Assembly (NCBI RefSeq): GCF_000801105.2
Contig: NC_079518.1
Location: forward strand, 20,564,800-20,628,799
Length of the DNA: 64,000 bases
Direction of reading: 5' to 3'
DNA from: Raphanus sativus
Taxonomy: Eukaryota > Streptophyta > Magnoliopsida > Brassicales > Brassicaceae
The position numbers were made by a program, and so were the translations under genes. Below the pieces are notes generated by a model. It was not told the DNA's origin, made no database searches, and worked only from the letters and a program-made list of their open reading frames with translations. Positions 1-9,940 of this stretch are shown piece by piece (the first letter of the stretch is position 1; each line of letters opens with the position of its first letter).

Positions 1-672
1 TCTCCTCAAACGAAACAGCCTACTCCTCAAAAGAAACAGCCTTCTCCTCTGCCCAAAGAGGTTAGTATCAAATCCTCTCCCAACAAGAATTAAGTCGTCC
101 AGGGTCTTCTAGTTGTCCAGACGACTTAAATAAAAGTTGTCTAGACGACTAGTGTGCAAATTTTATTGCGATTAACTTGTGTGCAACTTTTATTGCAGAG
201 ATTGTTGCCGGAGGATACAGCAGATGAGGCGATCTCGGTATATAAGATCTTGCCGGAGGATAAAGCAGATGGTGTCACCTCCAAAGAGATTGTTCCTCTC
301 ACTTCCACTGACCAACCGAGCTTCGCTTCCAACGATCAACAACCGAGCGTTCCAGTTTCAGAACCGAGCCTGGTTGTATTGGACAAAACAGCTCCCACCG
401 ACGAAGGAAGGGTCAAATACGGGTTGGAGCGATACACATATGAGAGACGGCTGAAAGATGTACCCACGGCCAACGATGGTGATTGTGGCGTGTACGCTCT
501 AAAGTACATTGAATGTCATGCTCTTGGGGTCCCCTCTAGCCTTAAAGACTTTGCTAGGTCCAATGTGAAGAATATGAGGGATAATATGGCGGTGGTTATA
601 TGGACGGAGCTTGTTGATCAGCATTTGAAAGAGAATGAGGATGGTGATATGTTCGTGGGCATGTATGATTAG
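1..672 (+). pseudogene. Ulp1-like (C48) cysteine protease C-terminal part, 5' end outside window
   Basis: The likely structure is exon 1-60, intron 61-198 (GT..AG) and exon 199-672, with phase 0 kept across the junction. Exon 1 is a Pro/Lys/Gln-rich tandem repeat around QTKQPTPQKKQPS. The second exon has a low-complexity linker, then the Ulp1 C-terminal core with NDGDCGVYALKYIECHALG, whose Cys is the expected nucleophile, and it ends MFVGMYD-stop. Ulp1 enzymes remove SUMO from proteins, and MULE-borne copies have no settled role. The His-Trp motif expected roughly 70 residues before the Cys is absent from the visible part, and the usual Gln before the Asp-Cys is not seen. The enzyme may therefore be inactive, or the catalytic half may lie in exons to the left. 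The intron contains the element's palindromic motif. Family assignment is firm, activity is not. Confidence 0.75.
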
Positions 673-820
673 ATTTGTGTATGGCTTTGAACTTGTCTTT
701 GTATAGATTTTCTAACTTGTGTATGATTTGTGTATTTGTATTTGAACTTGTCGTTGTATAGATTTTCTAACTTGTGTATGATTTATTTGAACTTGTCTTT
801 GTATAGATTTGTAAATATAT

Positions 821-1014
821 AAGTCGTCTGGTAGGTTTGGACGACTAACAAATAAGTCGTCTGGAAGGTTTTCCAGCTGGACGACTTACAAATAAGTCGT
901 CTGGATCCAGCTGGACGACTTACAAATAAGTCGTCTGGAAGGTTTTCCAGCTGGACGACTTACAAATAAGTCGTCTGGATCCAGCTGGACGACTTACAAA
1001 TAAGTCGTCTGGAA
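821..1014. repeat. Alternating 40/34-bp palindromic tandem repeat
   Basis: Units start with AAGTCGTCTGG at 821, 854, 894, 928, 968 and 1002. Spacing is 33, then 40, 34, 40, 34, so the higher-order unit is 74 bp. Each unit is itself an inverted repeat, since AAGTCGTC and GACGACTT face each other around a CCAGCTGG or GGATCC core. The array lies just 3' of the Ulp1-like gene, and the same motif recurs across the MULE. Confidence 0.9.
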
Positions 1015-1290
1015 GGTCGTCTAAAAATAAAATACACTTGAAGGGATAGTAGAAGGTAGTCTAAAAATAAAATACACTGGACGACTTAGTAAAAGGTCGT
1101 CTAAAAAAAATACACTTGAAGGGATAGTAGAAGGTAGTCTAAAAATAAAATACACTGGACGACTTAGTAAAAGGTCGTCTAAAAAAAATACACTTGAAGG
1201 GATAGTAGAAGGTAGTCTAAAAATAAAATACACTGGACGACTTAGTAAAAGGTCGTCTAAAAAAAAATACACTTGAAGGGATAGTAGAAG
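1015..1290. repeat. 78-bp tandem repeat
   Basis: Units starting GGTCGTCTAAAA begin at 1015, 1095, 1173 and 1251 (periods 80, 78, 78). Each contains CTTGAAGGGATAGTAGAAGG and ends in GGACGACTTAGTAAAA. Because 78 is a multiple of 3, the array reads as a 26-residue repeat on minus, which I treat as a by-product. It separates the convergent Ulp1-like and transposase genes. Confidence 0.9.
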
Positions 1291-1408
1291 GTCTTCTGGA
1301 CGACTTACTTGAAGGTTATCTGGTAAACGAAACACTGGACGACTTAAGAATTAGTCGTCTGGATGGGTAATCAAGACTGGACGACTTAAATTTAGGTCGT
1401 CTGGACAA

Positions 1409-3743
1409 CTAGTCAACTGGTTGTGTACATTGTGGTTTCGTATGGCCAGTTTCCTTGCAGTTTGAGCATCTCCGTGCCCTGTGTTTCTTCCTGGGTTTGT
1501 GTCCTCTCATCCTAGATAGCTCCAACCAAGATTGCCATCTTGATTTCTTCTGTCTCCCCGGACCACGCTTTACGTCTGGAGGAAAGCATTCTCGTTCCTC
1601 AATATGTTGTGACACGATAGGATATATATTCTCTGAGTATCCTGCATACAGATGATTCTTTGAGTAAAGTGGACATACAAGTGTGGAGATATGCAAACCA
1701 GCATGTGTTCCAGCAGCTATAGCATGAGAGCAAGGTATTTTCTCCACTCCATAGACACCACAATCACACTTTACATGTTCCAAATCAACCACACAGTCCA
1801 TTTTGCCACCTTTGACAAAGAAACGCCATCCATCAATTGGTTCGACCGTCATCGTATCCGCTATCTCTGATCGAACAGCAAGCAAGTATTCAACACCCCG
1901 GCTATGTTCAGTTGGGAGACTCAAAGCATCTTGTCTCCTTTTCCAATACCATTTTCCTAACTTCTGCCTTAATAGATTCAGCGATGTTGCTTGTTTTTAT
2001 GTTGAACATGTTCCCCTTACAATAAACCCTTGACCATAGCCAGGCGTCGGTCTTCTCCAAATACGTTGCAAGTTCCGGGTTTGCACTCCGTATCTCAGCC
2101 ATGTACCGGTCAAAATCATAAACCGTGTGCGCATAAGCAGCCCCTTTCACCAAGTACATGAGATGTTTCCCTTTAAACTTTTTGACAATGTTATCTTGAA
2201 GGTGATAATAACATATTCCTCGGGTTGCCCAAGGAAAAACCTTCTCACACGCACTTTTAACGGCCGCGTGCCGGTCGGAGACTATCACCAGAGGCTTGTC
2301 ATGAGATATACAACTAGCCAATTTTGTGAAAAACAATTCCCAAGAAGGTTCATCTTCAGCATCCACGATCCCAAAAGCCAATGGGAATATCTGAAAATTG
2401 CCATCTTGTGCGGCTGCAACTAACATAACACCTCCATACTTTCCACTTAGGTGAGTTCCATCCACCACAATAACCCTTCTCTGATACTTAAAACCTTTGA
2501 TAGAAGCTCCAAAAGAGAGAAATAGATACTTAAATCTTTTCATAGAATCAAGTTCTATAGCCGTGATAGAATCAGGATTTGCAATGGAGATTTGCTCGAG
2601 ATATGAAGGCAGACGCGAATACCCTTCTTCTGCTGATCCTCTCACCAATTTTTGTGCATTTAACAGTGCTCTGTATGAAGTGGTGTAATCAAGCTTCATG
2701 CCAAACATGTTCCTCATTGCATCAGTGATATGCTGTGGAGTTATCCCATCAATGATTCCAACACGATCAATGAAAAGACTACCAACATACTTTGGAGTAC
2801 AGTGTCTCCACTGAGCGATTCGGTCTCCAATTGAGCATAAATGTTTTTCCACATACTTTGTTACCCAAAACGTGTTTGGCCCATGTTTCACACTCGCTCT
2901 GATCTTCCATCCACAACCGCTAACCCGACATGTTGCCACAAGGAGAGTTTTTGATGATTTGTATATTCTGAAAGAAAACCTACCCCTCACTGCTGTCAAC
3001 CGCAGCTCTGAAAGCAGTGCATCCTTGCTAACAAAACTCTGGTTGACATAGATGCTGGTACAATCCGATTTTTCTCTTTCAATAGCATTTGTCTTAGCAT
3101 ATGTCTTTTCAATTTCTTCAAAACAAATATTATCATCATCTTCCTCGTCCTCATCTTGAACCTTTCCATAAAGACTGTAATCCCCACCATTCTGATCCGT
3201 TTCACCAAAAATAGTGTTATCAGCATCCTCCTCCCCATTTTCCTCCTCCCCATCTTGATTTTCATCTTCAACAGACTCATTATCACCAACATCTTCAAAA
3301 CATTCATCAGCTTCATCATTATCACCAACATCTTCTTCCCATTCACCAGCTTCATCATTATCACCAACATCTTCTTCCCATTCACCAGCTTCTTCTCTTT
3401 TCTCTGAAACCGTTTCCACCTTGCTGCGGCTTGATACACAAAGACATACTCTATGCGTTTTGAGTATCTCGAGCAAGTTTCGAACTTGTCTATCACTTGT
3501 AACATGAATGGGAGGACTGCCTGGAGTCATCATCATTTCTGCTGGTAATGAGTAGCTAATCTCCACAGTCACTGATCTCATGTCCAGGTTATAATCTTCT
3601 TGAGCCATTGCAACAAGTTCAGCATGTGTTGAATCTTCATTCAATAAAAACAATCTTGCTCCTTTGAGATCATCAACCACAAAATCCCAACGGAAATCTC
3701 TCAACAACCATTCTCCATACACTGCATGTAACTTAAAAATCAT
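1409..3743 (-). pseudogene. MULE transposase (mudrA-like) with an internal frame break
   Basis: Order on minus: an N-terminal MuDR-type region; a Glu/Asp-rich linker (about residues 110-190) holding a repeated GEWEEDVGDNDEA; a MULE transposase core with first acidic residue in VVDGTHLSGKYGG (about residue 426) and second in VSDRHAAVKSACE (about 489); a SWIM zinc finger (CDCGVYGVEKIPCSH); and a C-terminal CCHC knuckle (CSNCKETGHTKPQC). The long frame runs down to 1908 and the C-terminal frame covers 1409-1924 and upstream. Around 1925-1965 the two frames do not join, and the region after NIAES is about 20 residues shorter than usual in the family, so a small deletion with a frameshift is likely. 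I chose the ATG at 3743, preceded by an acceptor-like TTTGCAG, over the longer start at 3800. It would catalyse cut-and-paste transposition if intact. Confidence 0.85.
3270..3400 (-). repeat. In-frame 39-bp repeat in the transposase acidic linker
   Basis: Two nearly perfect copies and one diverged copy of a 39-bp unit encode GEWEEDVGDNDEA-type blocks. They keep the reading frame and extend the acidic linker. Confidence 0.75.
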
Positions 3744-3811
3744 CTGCAAATATTCAAAATAAAACACATTAGTAAACATAGAGAAAATGAAGAAGTTCAA
3801 TAAACATTATC

Positions 3812-4640
3812 GCAGACGACTTAGAATTAAGTCGTCCAGAAGACTTAAAGGTAAGTCGTCTAAAGAGGTCACTTTTGCAATTGAAAATTAAAAGGGACGA
3901 CTTAATTCTAAGTCGTCCGGCTTTGTTTGTTAAAAAAAAAATTCAGACGACTTATATATAAGTCGTCTACGAGAAACGGGCTAGTTTTGCATTTGACCGA
4001 ATCGTGTCAGATCTTTGACTATTTCTGGACGACTTATAATTCAGTCGTCTCTGGAAAGTAAAAATTTCAATATTTTATTCAAACTAGACGACTTACATGT
4101 AAGTCGTCCTCGGTTAGTTTTGTAATTGAAAAATAAAACTTGAAATTTAACTTTCTCCAGACGACTTAACTAAAAGTCGTCCAGCTAGACGACTTAATTT
4201 ATGGTCGTCCGGGATAAGCAAGGTTTGACCAGAAAATTGGGAAAAATTCTGGACGACTTTGCTTTCCCCGGACGACTTTAAATTAAGTCTTCTGACGGGA
4301 CGACTTTATATTATGTCGTCTGGTAAAAGTTAAATTATGAAGTTTTATTTTTCAATTACAAAACTAACCTAAGACGACTTACACGTAAGTCGTCTAGTTT
4401 AATAAAATATTGAAATTTTAACTTTCCCAGAGACGACTGAATTATAAGTCGTCCAGAAATAGTCAAAGATCTGACACGATTCGGTCAAATGCAAAACTAG
4501 CCTGTTTCTCGTAGACGACTTATATATAAGTCGTCTGGAGTGTTTTTTTTCAACAAACAAAGCTGGACGACTTAGTTTAAGTCGTCCGTTTGACCAGAAG
4601 ACTCATCAGTAAGTCTTCTACATACAGATGACTTACTTGT
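3812..4640. repeat. Large foldback made of GACGACTT/AAGTCGTC mini-palindromes
   Basis: The region is an imperfect inverted repeat centred near 4240, with a left arm of about 3890-4215 and a right arm of about 4265-4590. Matching landmarks include CTACGAGAAACGGGCTAG at 3968 against its reverse complement near 4500, and GATCTTTGACTATTTCTGG near 4011 against its complement near 4455. Within each arm GACGACTT and AAGTCGTC pairs form further short palindromes, so hairpins nest inside the large hairpin. It lies upstream of the transposase start, between it and the right end of the element. Confidence 0.85.
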
Positions 4641-6300
4641 AAGTCTTCTACGCGAACAGATTTTGAAAAAAATTCAAATTCGTACCTTAAACTAGGTGAG
4701 ATGACTTCGTTTGCACACAGGGTCTTCTCCAACCACCAAGAACCTCAAACGAAAGCAACCGTAAGTCAAAACGAAAGAAATATGGCTCTGTCAACCATTG
4801 CCCATATTTTGAATCAAAAGCTTGAGTTTTTTGGATGAATATGGAGAGAAAGTGAAAGAAATGTTGTTTTTAGTTCATAACAATTGAAACAGAGAGAGTG
4901 TAAAGAGATTTACGTGCATTAAAGGGCATTAAAAGCTTCAAACAGTTCGTACAAGGTTGTTCCCACTATTCATGGAAGTGGCAATATTGTAAATACTTGA
5001 AGAATATGAGGTTGAGACAGTAAAGAAGCCATTTTCGAAAAACAAAAAAAATAAAAAGTTAATGGCATTTTCGTAGATTAAATAGAGGTGTGGGGTTAAA
5101 AACTCAAAAAAAAATGAGTCAAAAGAAAATGTTAGTTTTCTGTTTGACTTCAAGTTTTGAGTCACTTTTGCAAAAAGCCCTTCATATATTCGCTAGATTT
5201 TAGCATTTAAGGCCACCAAAGATACCATGATCTTTCTACCTAATTAATGATAAAGCATATTTTCAAATATATTAGGTTTACATATTTGGTTCAAATAGAT
5301 TAGGTTCAAAAATCCCCCAATATAGTTTTATAAATCTATCTCAATACGAGTTATTTAGTGGATTTACATATATATTTATATCCAAAATTTTGTTCTGTTT
5401 TTTGATACTTTAACATTTTCAAATTATAAACCAAAATAACTAATCCTATTAAAACCTGATTTATTAGTGTCCATGACTATTTTAGTATTAATTTTAAACC
5501 TATATTTAAAACTAAAGTTTTGAAATTTAAATATTAATTTTCAAAAAATTAAACCCCACCTTTAAACTCCATCCTTAAAATCTAAATTACAAGTATATAA
5601 TATTTAGCAGTAGGAGTATAAATGTCATTTTACATTTTTAATTAAAATATTTTGATTATTTTGGCCTTTGTGAGCTATATGTATGTTATAATATATAGGC
5701 ATGAGACTTATTATCCGGGATTCAGATAGGCATGAGACTTATTTTGGCCTCAAATATTCTACTTTTGGATCGAATCTTGAACGGATCGCGTATCTGAATC
5801 CCGGATCCGAATGCGGATAGTAAAATCTTGGATTTGGATATCTTAATTTTTAGATCCGGATATCCAGATTCGGATCCGTGTTTCTAAAATATATTAAGTT
5901 TTTAAATTTATTAATAAGTATATTTTCTATATTTATATTTATATATTAAATTAGTCTTATAATATTATATTCAATTTTAGTAATATTATATGCATAGATA
6001 TAATCATCATTTTTTAGATTTTTAATATTTTTTTTTGTCATCAGATTTTTTATATCTTAAAAATATTTTTATTTTTAAATTATTTTTTACGAATCTGTAA
6101 TTAGATACTCACGGATATCATAATGTCTAAACGGATATCTATAACACGGATATCCAGAAGGCACATATCCAAATTAGAATACTAAAATCACCGATCCGTA
6201 TACCTAAATTTTTTGGATATCCGGGTCCGTCCTAGATCTAAAAATATATATCACTGATTAAAAGCAACATATATTTATAAAAAAAAAACTTAGAACTAAC
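4641..6300. other. Non-coding: MULE right flank, then AT-rich intergenic DNA
   Basis: I see no gene here. 4641-5180 is probably the subterminal part of the MULE. From 5181 the sequence is AT-rich. Between about 5690 and 6250 there are many GGATCCG/GGATATCC-like words in both orientations, typical of degenerate repetitive DNA, but I cannot assign a family. Confidence 0.5.
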
Positions 6301-6330
6301 ACCCGCTCGGGCGAACGGATCAAACTCTAG
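6301..6330 (+). mobile_element. Helitron-like 3' end
   Basis: A short imperfect hairpin (CCGCTCG, loop GG, CGAACGG at 6303-6318) is followed by GATCAAACTCTAG and then T. This is the Brassicaceae Helitron 3' pattern of hairpin, CTAG, T. I could not identify a matching 5' TC end upstream, so only the terminus is called. Confidence 0.5.
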
Positions 6331-6621
6331 TTGTTCCACTAAAACACATTACAACTACATCCAAAATTATTACAACAAAATCATTGACAGCAAGCATTTT
6401 CACTATTAGCATCGTTGTTTTTTCTTCATGCCTGACACTATACTCTATAGAACAACACCTACAGAATAATACAAGTCTATATATAATATCAATAAAAATT
6501 TGGGATTCTAATCTATGACATTCAAAAATACAACTAGAGTTTTCGGGTCTAACCGTTTATGTATTGTAATTATATAATTTATTTTAGCTATAAATATATT
6601 TTTGAATAATCAATATTGACA
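6331..6621. repeat. Dispersed repeat, copy 1 (other copies near 56.7 and 57.2 kb)
   Basis: From CCACTAAAACACATTACAAC to CAATATTGACAATAT this matches 56719-57013 almost base for base with small indels. A partial third copy begins near 57225. No coding potential was found. Its right edge is the breakpoint with the copia remnant. Confidence 0.8.
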
Positions 6622-8057
6622 ATATTCGTAAAGGCAAGAAAGCGCTGGTGTGTCAATGGGTATACAAATATAAGTATAACGCCGATGGGACAGTAGAGAG
6701 GCCAAAGGCAAGACTTGTATTGTGCGGGAACAGGCAGGTGGAAGGAGAGGATTATGGTGAGACTTTTGCTCCAGTTGTAAAGATAACCACGGTTCGCACA
6801 TTGTTGGAAGTAGCAGTTGCAAAGAATTTGGAGGTACACCAGATGGATGTGCACAATGCTTTCTTGCATGAAGATCTGAAAGAAGAGGTGTATATGAAGA
6901 TGCCTCCCGGGTTCTATGGTGACAGTCCTACGAAGGTGTGTAAGCTGAAAAATCATTATATGGTCTTAAGCAGGCTCCACGGTGTTGGTTCACCAAGCTC
7001 ACGACTGCTCTCAAGAAGTTTGGCTTCAAGAAATCCTATTCTGATTACTCCTTGTTCACGTATATCAGAAATGGACGAAGCTTGCGTGTTCTTATTTATG
7101 TGGACGTTCCGATAATCACTGGAGATGACTTGGATATGATGACTAGGTTCAAAGGCTACTTGAACGAGTGGTTCAAAGTGAAGGATTTGGGTAAGGCGAA
7201 ATATTTTCTTGGTATCGAAATAGCACGAGGTCCAATGGGGATGTTTCTCTCGTAGAGAAAGTACGCACTCGACATTGTAGCAGAGGTAGGGCTGTTAGGC
7301 TGCAAGCCGGTGGCTACGCACATGGAGCAGAACCACAAGCTGCTAGCAGACAAGGGTCCTTACTACAACAATCCGGTGAGGTTCAGGAGAGTTGTTGGTC
7401 GGCTAGTGTATCTTTCGATTATTAGGCCTGAGCTGAGCTACGCGATTCACGTCATGTCGCAAGTGATGCACAAGCCAAGGGAAGCTCATTGGGATGCAGT
7501 GGTGAGAGTTCTCAAATATTTGAAGGGGTGTCCTGGACAAGGTATCATGTTGAAGGCAGAAAGCGATCTTCGTATACACACCTTTTGTGATTCGGATTGG
7601 GCTTCATGTCCTCTGATGAGAAGGTCCCTGTTTGCGTTTGTGGTGTTGTTGGGTGACTCGCCCATATCTTGGAAGACGAAGAAGCATGACACAGTCTCTC
7701 ATTCATCAGCGGAGGCAGAGTACAGATCGATGGCAGCCACATTGCGCGAACTAAAGTGGTTGAAACGTCTACTTGGAGACTTTGGAGTACGGCACAATGA
7801 CTCCATGCATATGTTCTGTGATAGCAAATCTGCTATATACGTTGCCACAAACGAACCCTGTGTTTCACGAGAGGACGAAACACATTGAATCAGACTGCCA
7901 TAGCGTTCGTGATGCAGTACAAGATGGGCTTATAACGCTGCGGCATGTGAGGACAACGGAACAGCTGGCTGACTTGATGACTAAGGCCTTAGGAAGTTCG
8001 ACATTTCATTATCTACTCAACAAGTTGGGCGTTCGTAACTTGCACGCACCAACTTGA
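6622..8057 (+). pseudogene. Ty1/copia pol remnant (reverse transcriptase and RNase H), 5'-truncated
   Basis: The reading starts inside the RT (CQWVYKYKYNADGTVERPKA), continues through HQMDVHNAFL, a degraded YVDD region (YVDVPIITGDD), then KYFLGIEIAR and the copia RNase H with SSAEAEYRSMA, and ends near LADLMTKAL. Frame breaks occur near 6960, around 7050-7115 and near 7870, and an in-frame stop sits at about 7255. Gag, protease, integrase and the 5' LTR are missing. The 3' LTR follows directly at 8065. It is a dead fragment of the autonomous copia type. The upstream junction at about 6622 cuts into a dispersed repeat. Confidence 0.9.
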
Positions 8058-8064
8058 AGGGGAA

Positions 8065-8274
8065 TGTTGCGAGTGGTTTAGTGTGGTTCGGAGTGGTGGG
8101 CTAAACCGGTACGAGAAGGTCTTGAGAGATAACGTTAGTTGGTGGAGATAAGTACAATGTATTATCGATAAGTGTTAGTCGTTGTAGATAGAACCAAATC
8201 TTCTCATGAAGATATTGTAACCATGTATATGTATTCATTGATTGTCAATACAACAACACACAGTTTCCACAACA
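8065..8274 (+). repeat. 3' LTR of the truncated copia element
   Basis: A purine tract (GAAGGGGA) is followed by TGTTGCGAGTGG, and the segment ends TTTCCACAACA, giving matching TGTTG/CAACA ends over 210 bp. No partner LTR is present because the element is 5'-truncated. Confidence 0.7.
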
Positions 8275-8665
8275 CATTCTCTCTGAATTTACATATAATA
8301 ATGATTTTAAATTAAAAAGTAAAGAAAGAAAACAAAAGAATGTCATGTCTCTCTGCCTCTTGATTTATCATTATTGTTCTTTTTTTGGGGTCAAATATCA
8401 TTTATTGTTCTAGGTTGAGTAAAAAACAGATTGGTTTTGGAGTGGCTGTTTTGTGTGTGTTGGCTTTTCTCCTCTTTATTGTATTTTCCCTTTTATTCTT
8501 TAATCCTAGGTTAATTAGTTCTGTATTGTCAAAAATCAAGTTTCATCTGACAACCATTTCGGATTTTTTTCTCGACTAATACGATAATGATTTTAAATTA
8601 AAGAGTAAGGAGAAAGAAAAAACAAAAGAATGTCATGTCTCACTACCTCTTGATTTATCATTATT

Positions 8666-8962
8666 TGATGCAGCGCAAGCTACGATAACACAATGAATCC
8701 TATTTAGTCTGAGAATATCTAGGATCAAAATCTTCTTGATTCGTTGAAAACTCTCGAGTTCTAGCCGTAACAAGGAAATAAAAGGGTTTCAAACCTCTCT
8801 TTATAAAATATCAATATCAATAATCTCAATACAAACGTAAGCCTAAACGGTTATATATAAGAAAACCATAAAAACCCTAAAACATTAAAGATAATTATCT
8901 AAAATAATTAATAAAAACAATAATAAGATATTTGGAATATTTCCCAATATCTATCTACATCA
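8666..8962 (-). repeat. TRIM-like element, 3' LTR
   Basis: TGATG..CATCA ends, 297 bp, with a polypurine-tract complement on its right side. Confidence 0.9.
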
Positions 8963-9499
8963 TTCTCTCCGGGTTGGAGAGATTCGTCCTCGAATCTTAG
9001 CCGTGATCTTCGATTAACTTTTTTCTTCTCTTCCATTGGTGAAATTTAGCATCCTTGATCTTCAAGTAAACTAACAAAAGGAAAATATAGAACAAATTAT
9101 TTTTGTCCATGCATCCAATCATAGTTGTTGAGCCTTTTGTCTTCACAAACAAGTCACCAACAAGACACGTAACCACTTGACTCTTTGACTTGATACCATC
9201 CATCATCACTTATGATTGTGTGGTCTTGAACGCATCTTTGCTGAATATGAAATCAATCGGCTCGACCATCATCATGTCCTCACCGTATCGATCATAAATA
9301 ACAGGACCAATAATCACGTCTTCAACATAATTATCATATATCGCAGGACAAAAAAATTCTTTGTACTCTCCGTACAAATCTTTTGTCGAATTAAATGGAT
9401 ATTCGTCCGTTTGATAAAAACACCCAAACGACATGGTATTGAAGGAAACATAATCGACTCTGATTTAAAAAAACCAAAGTGTTGGCTCTGATACCAAAC

Positions 9500-9796
9500 T
9501 GATGCAGCGCAAGCTACGATAACATAATAAATCCTATTTAGTCTGAGAATACCTAGGATCAAAGTCTTCTTGATTCGTTGAGAACTCTCGAGTTCTAGCC
9601 GTAACAAGGAAATAAAAGGGTTTCAAACCTCTTTTTATAAAATATCAATATCAATAATCTCAATACAAACGTAAGCCTAAACGGTTATATATAAGAAAAC
9701 CATAAAAACCCTAAAACATTAAAGATAATTATCTAAAATAATTAATAAAAACAATAATAAGATATTTGGAATATTTCCCAATATCTATCTACATCA
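9500..9796 (-). repeat. TRIM-like element, 5' LTR
   Basis: 297-bp partner of 8666-8962. The tRNA-Met primer-binding site lies immediately left, near 9483-9497. Confidence 0.9.
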
Positions 9797-9940
9797 TTAT
9801 TGTTCTTTTTTTGTTGTCAAATATCATTTATGTTCTAGACTGAATAATAAACAGATTGGTTTTGGAAGAGACTGTTTTGTGTGTATTGGCTTTTCCCTTT
9901 TTATCCTTAAATTATAGAGTTAATTAGTTCTATATATACA

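Larger units (their letters stand above)
1..5180. mobile_element. Mutator-like element (MULE) with Ulp1-like gene and transposase, left-truncated by the window
   Basis: Two convergent genes, a Ulp1/C48-like protease on plus (1-672) and a mudrA-like transposase on minus (1409-3743), share one set of palindromic GACGACTT/AAGTCGTC repeats. The repeats lie in the Ulp1 intron, between the genes and upstream of the transposase. Plant MULEs that carry a Ulp1-like gene are known (the Kaonashi type of Arabidopsis and relatives), and many of these lack long terminal inverted repeats. I place the right end near 5180, where low-complexity non-coding DNA with poly-A tracts gives way to ordinary AT-rich DNA. 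That boundary is inferred. The left end lies outside the window, so no target-site duplication can be checked. Confidence 0.75.
8666..9796 (-). mobile_element. TRIM-like miniature LTR retrotransposon with TSD TTATT
   Basis: Two 297-bp LTRs (8666-8962 and 9500-9796) begin TGATGCAGCG and end CTACATCA, with about six differences between them. Perfect 5-bp duplications TTATT lie at 8661-8665 and 9797-9801. A primer-binding site for initiator tRNA-Met (TTGGCTCTGATACCA, the complement) adjoins the right LTR, so the element points to minus. A purine tract complement (TTCTCTCCGGGTTGGAGAG) adjoins the left LTR. The 537-bp interior holds no recognisable gag or pol, so it must have been moved by proteins of another element. 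Confidence 0.9.
8296..9940. repeat. Tandem duplication of about 285 bp, second copy split by an LTR element
   Basis: Copy 1 is about 8296-8580. Copy 2 starts about 8581, is interrupted at 8665 and resumes at 9797. Both begin AATGATTTTAAATTAAA and share ATGTCATGTCTC and AAACAGATTGGTTTTGGA. The duplication predates the insertion at 8666. Confidence 0.75.

Noticed and set aside
821..1014. CRISPR-like regular repeats
   Set aside because: The repeat is directly tandem without unique spacers, and the DNA is a plant nuclear transposon.
1021..1335. 104-residue minus-strand frame with a 26-residue repeat
   Set aside because: It is the translation of the 78-bp tandem repeat. No start context or domain.
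2996..3505. Lys/Met-rich 169-residue frame on minus
   Set aside because: It overlaps the transposase acidic linker in another frame, a composition effect.
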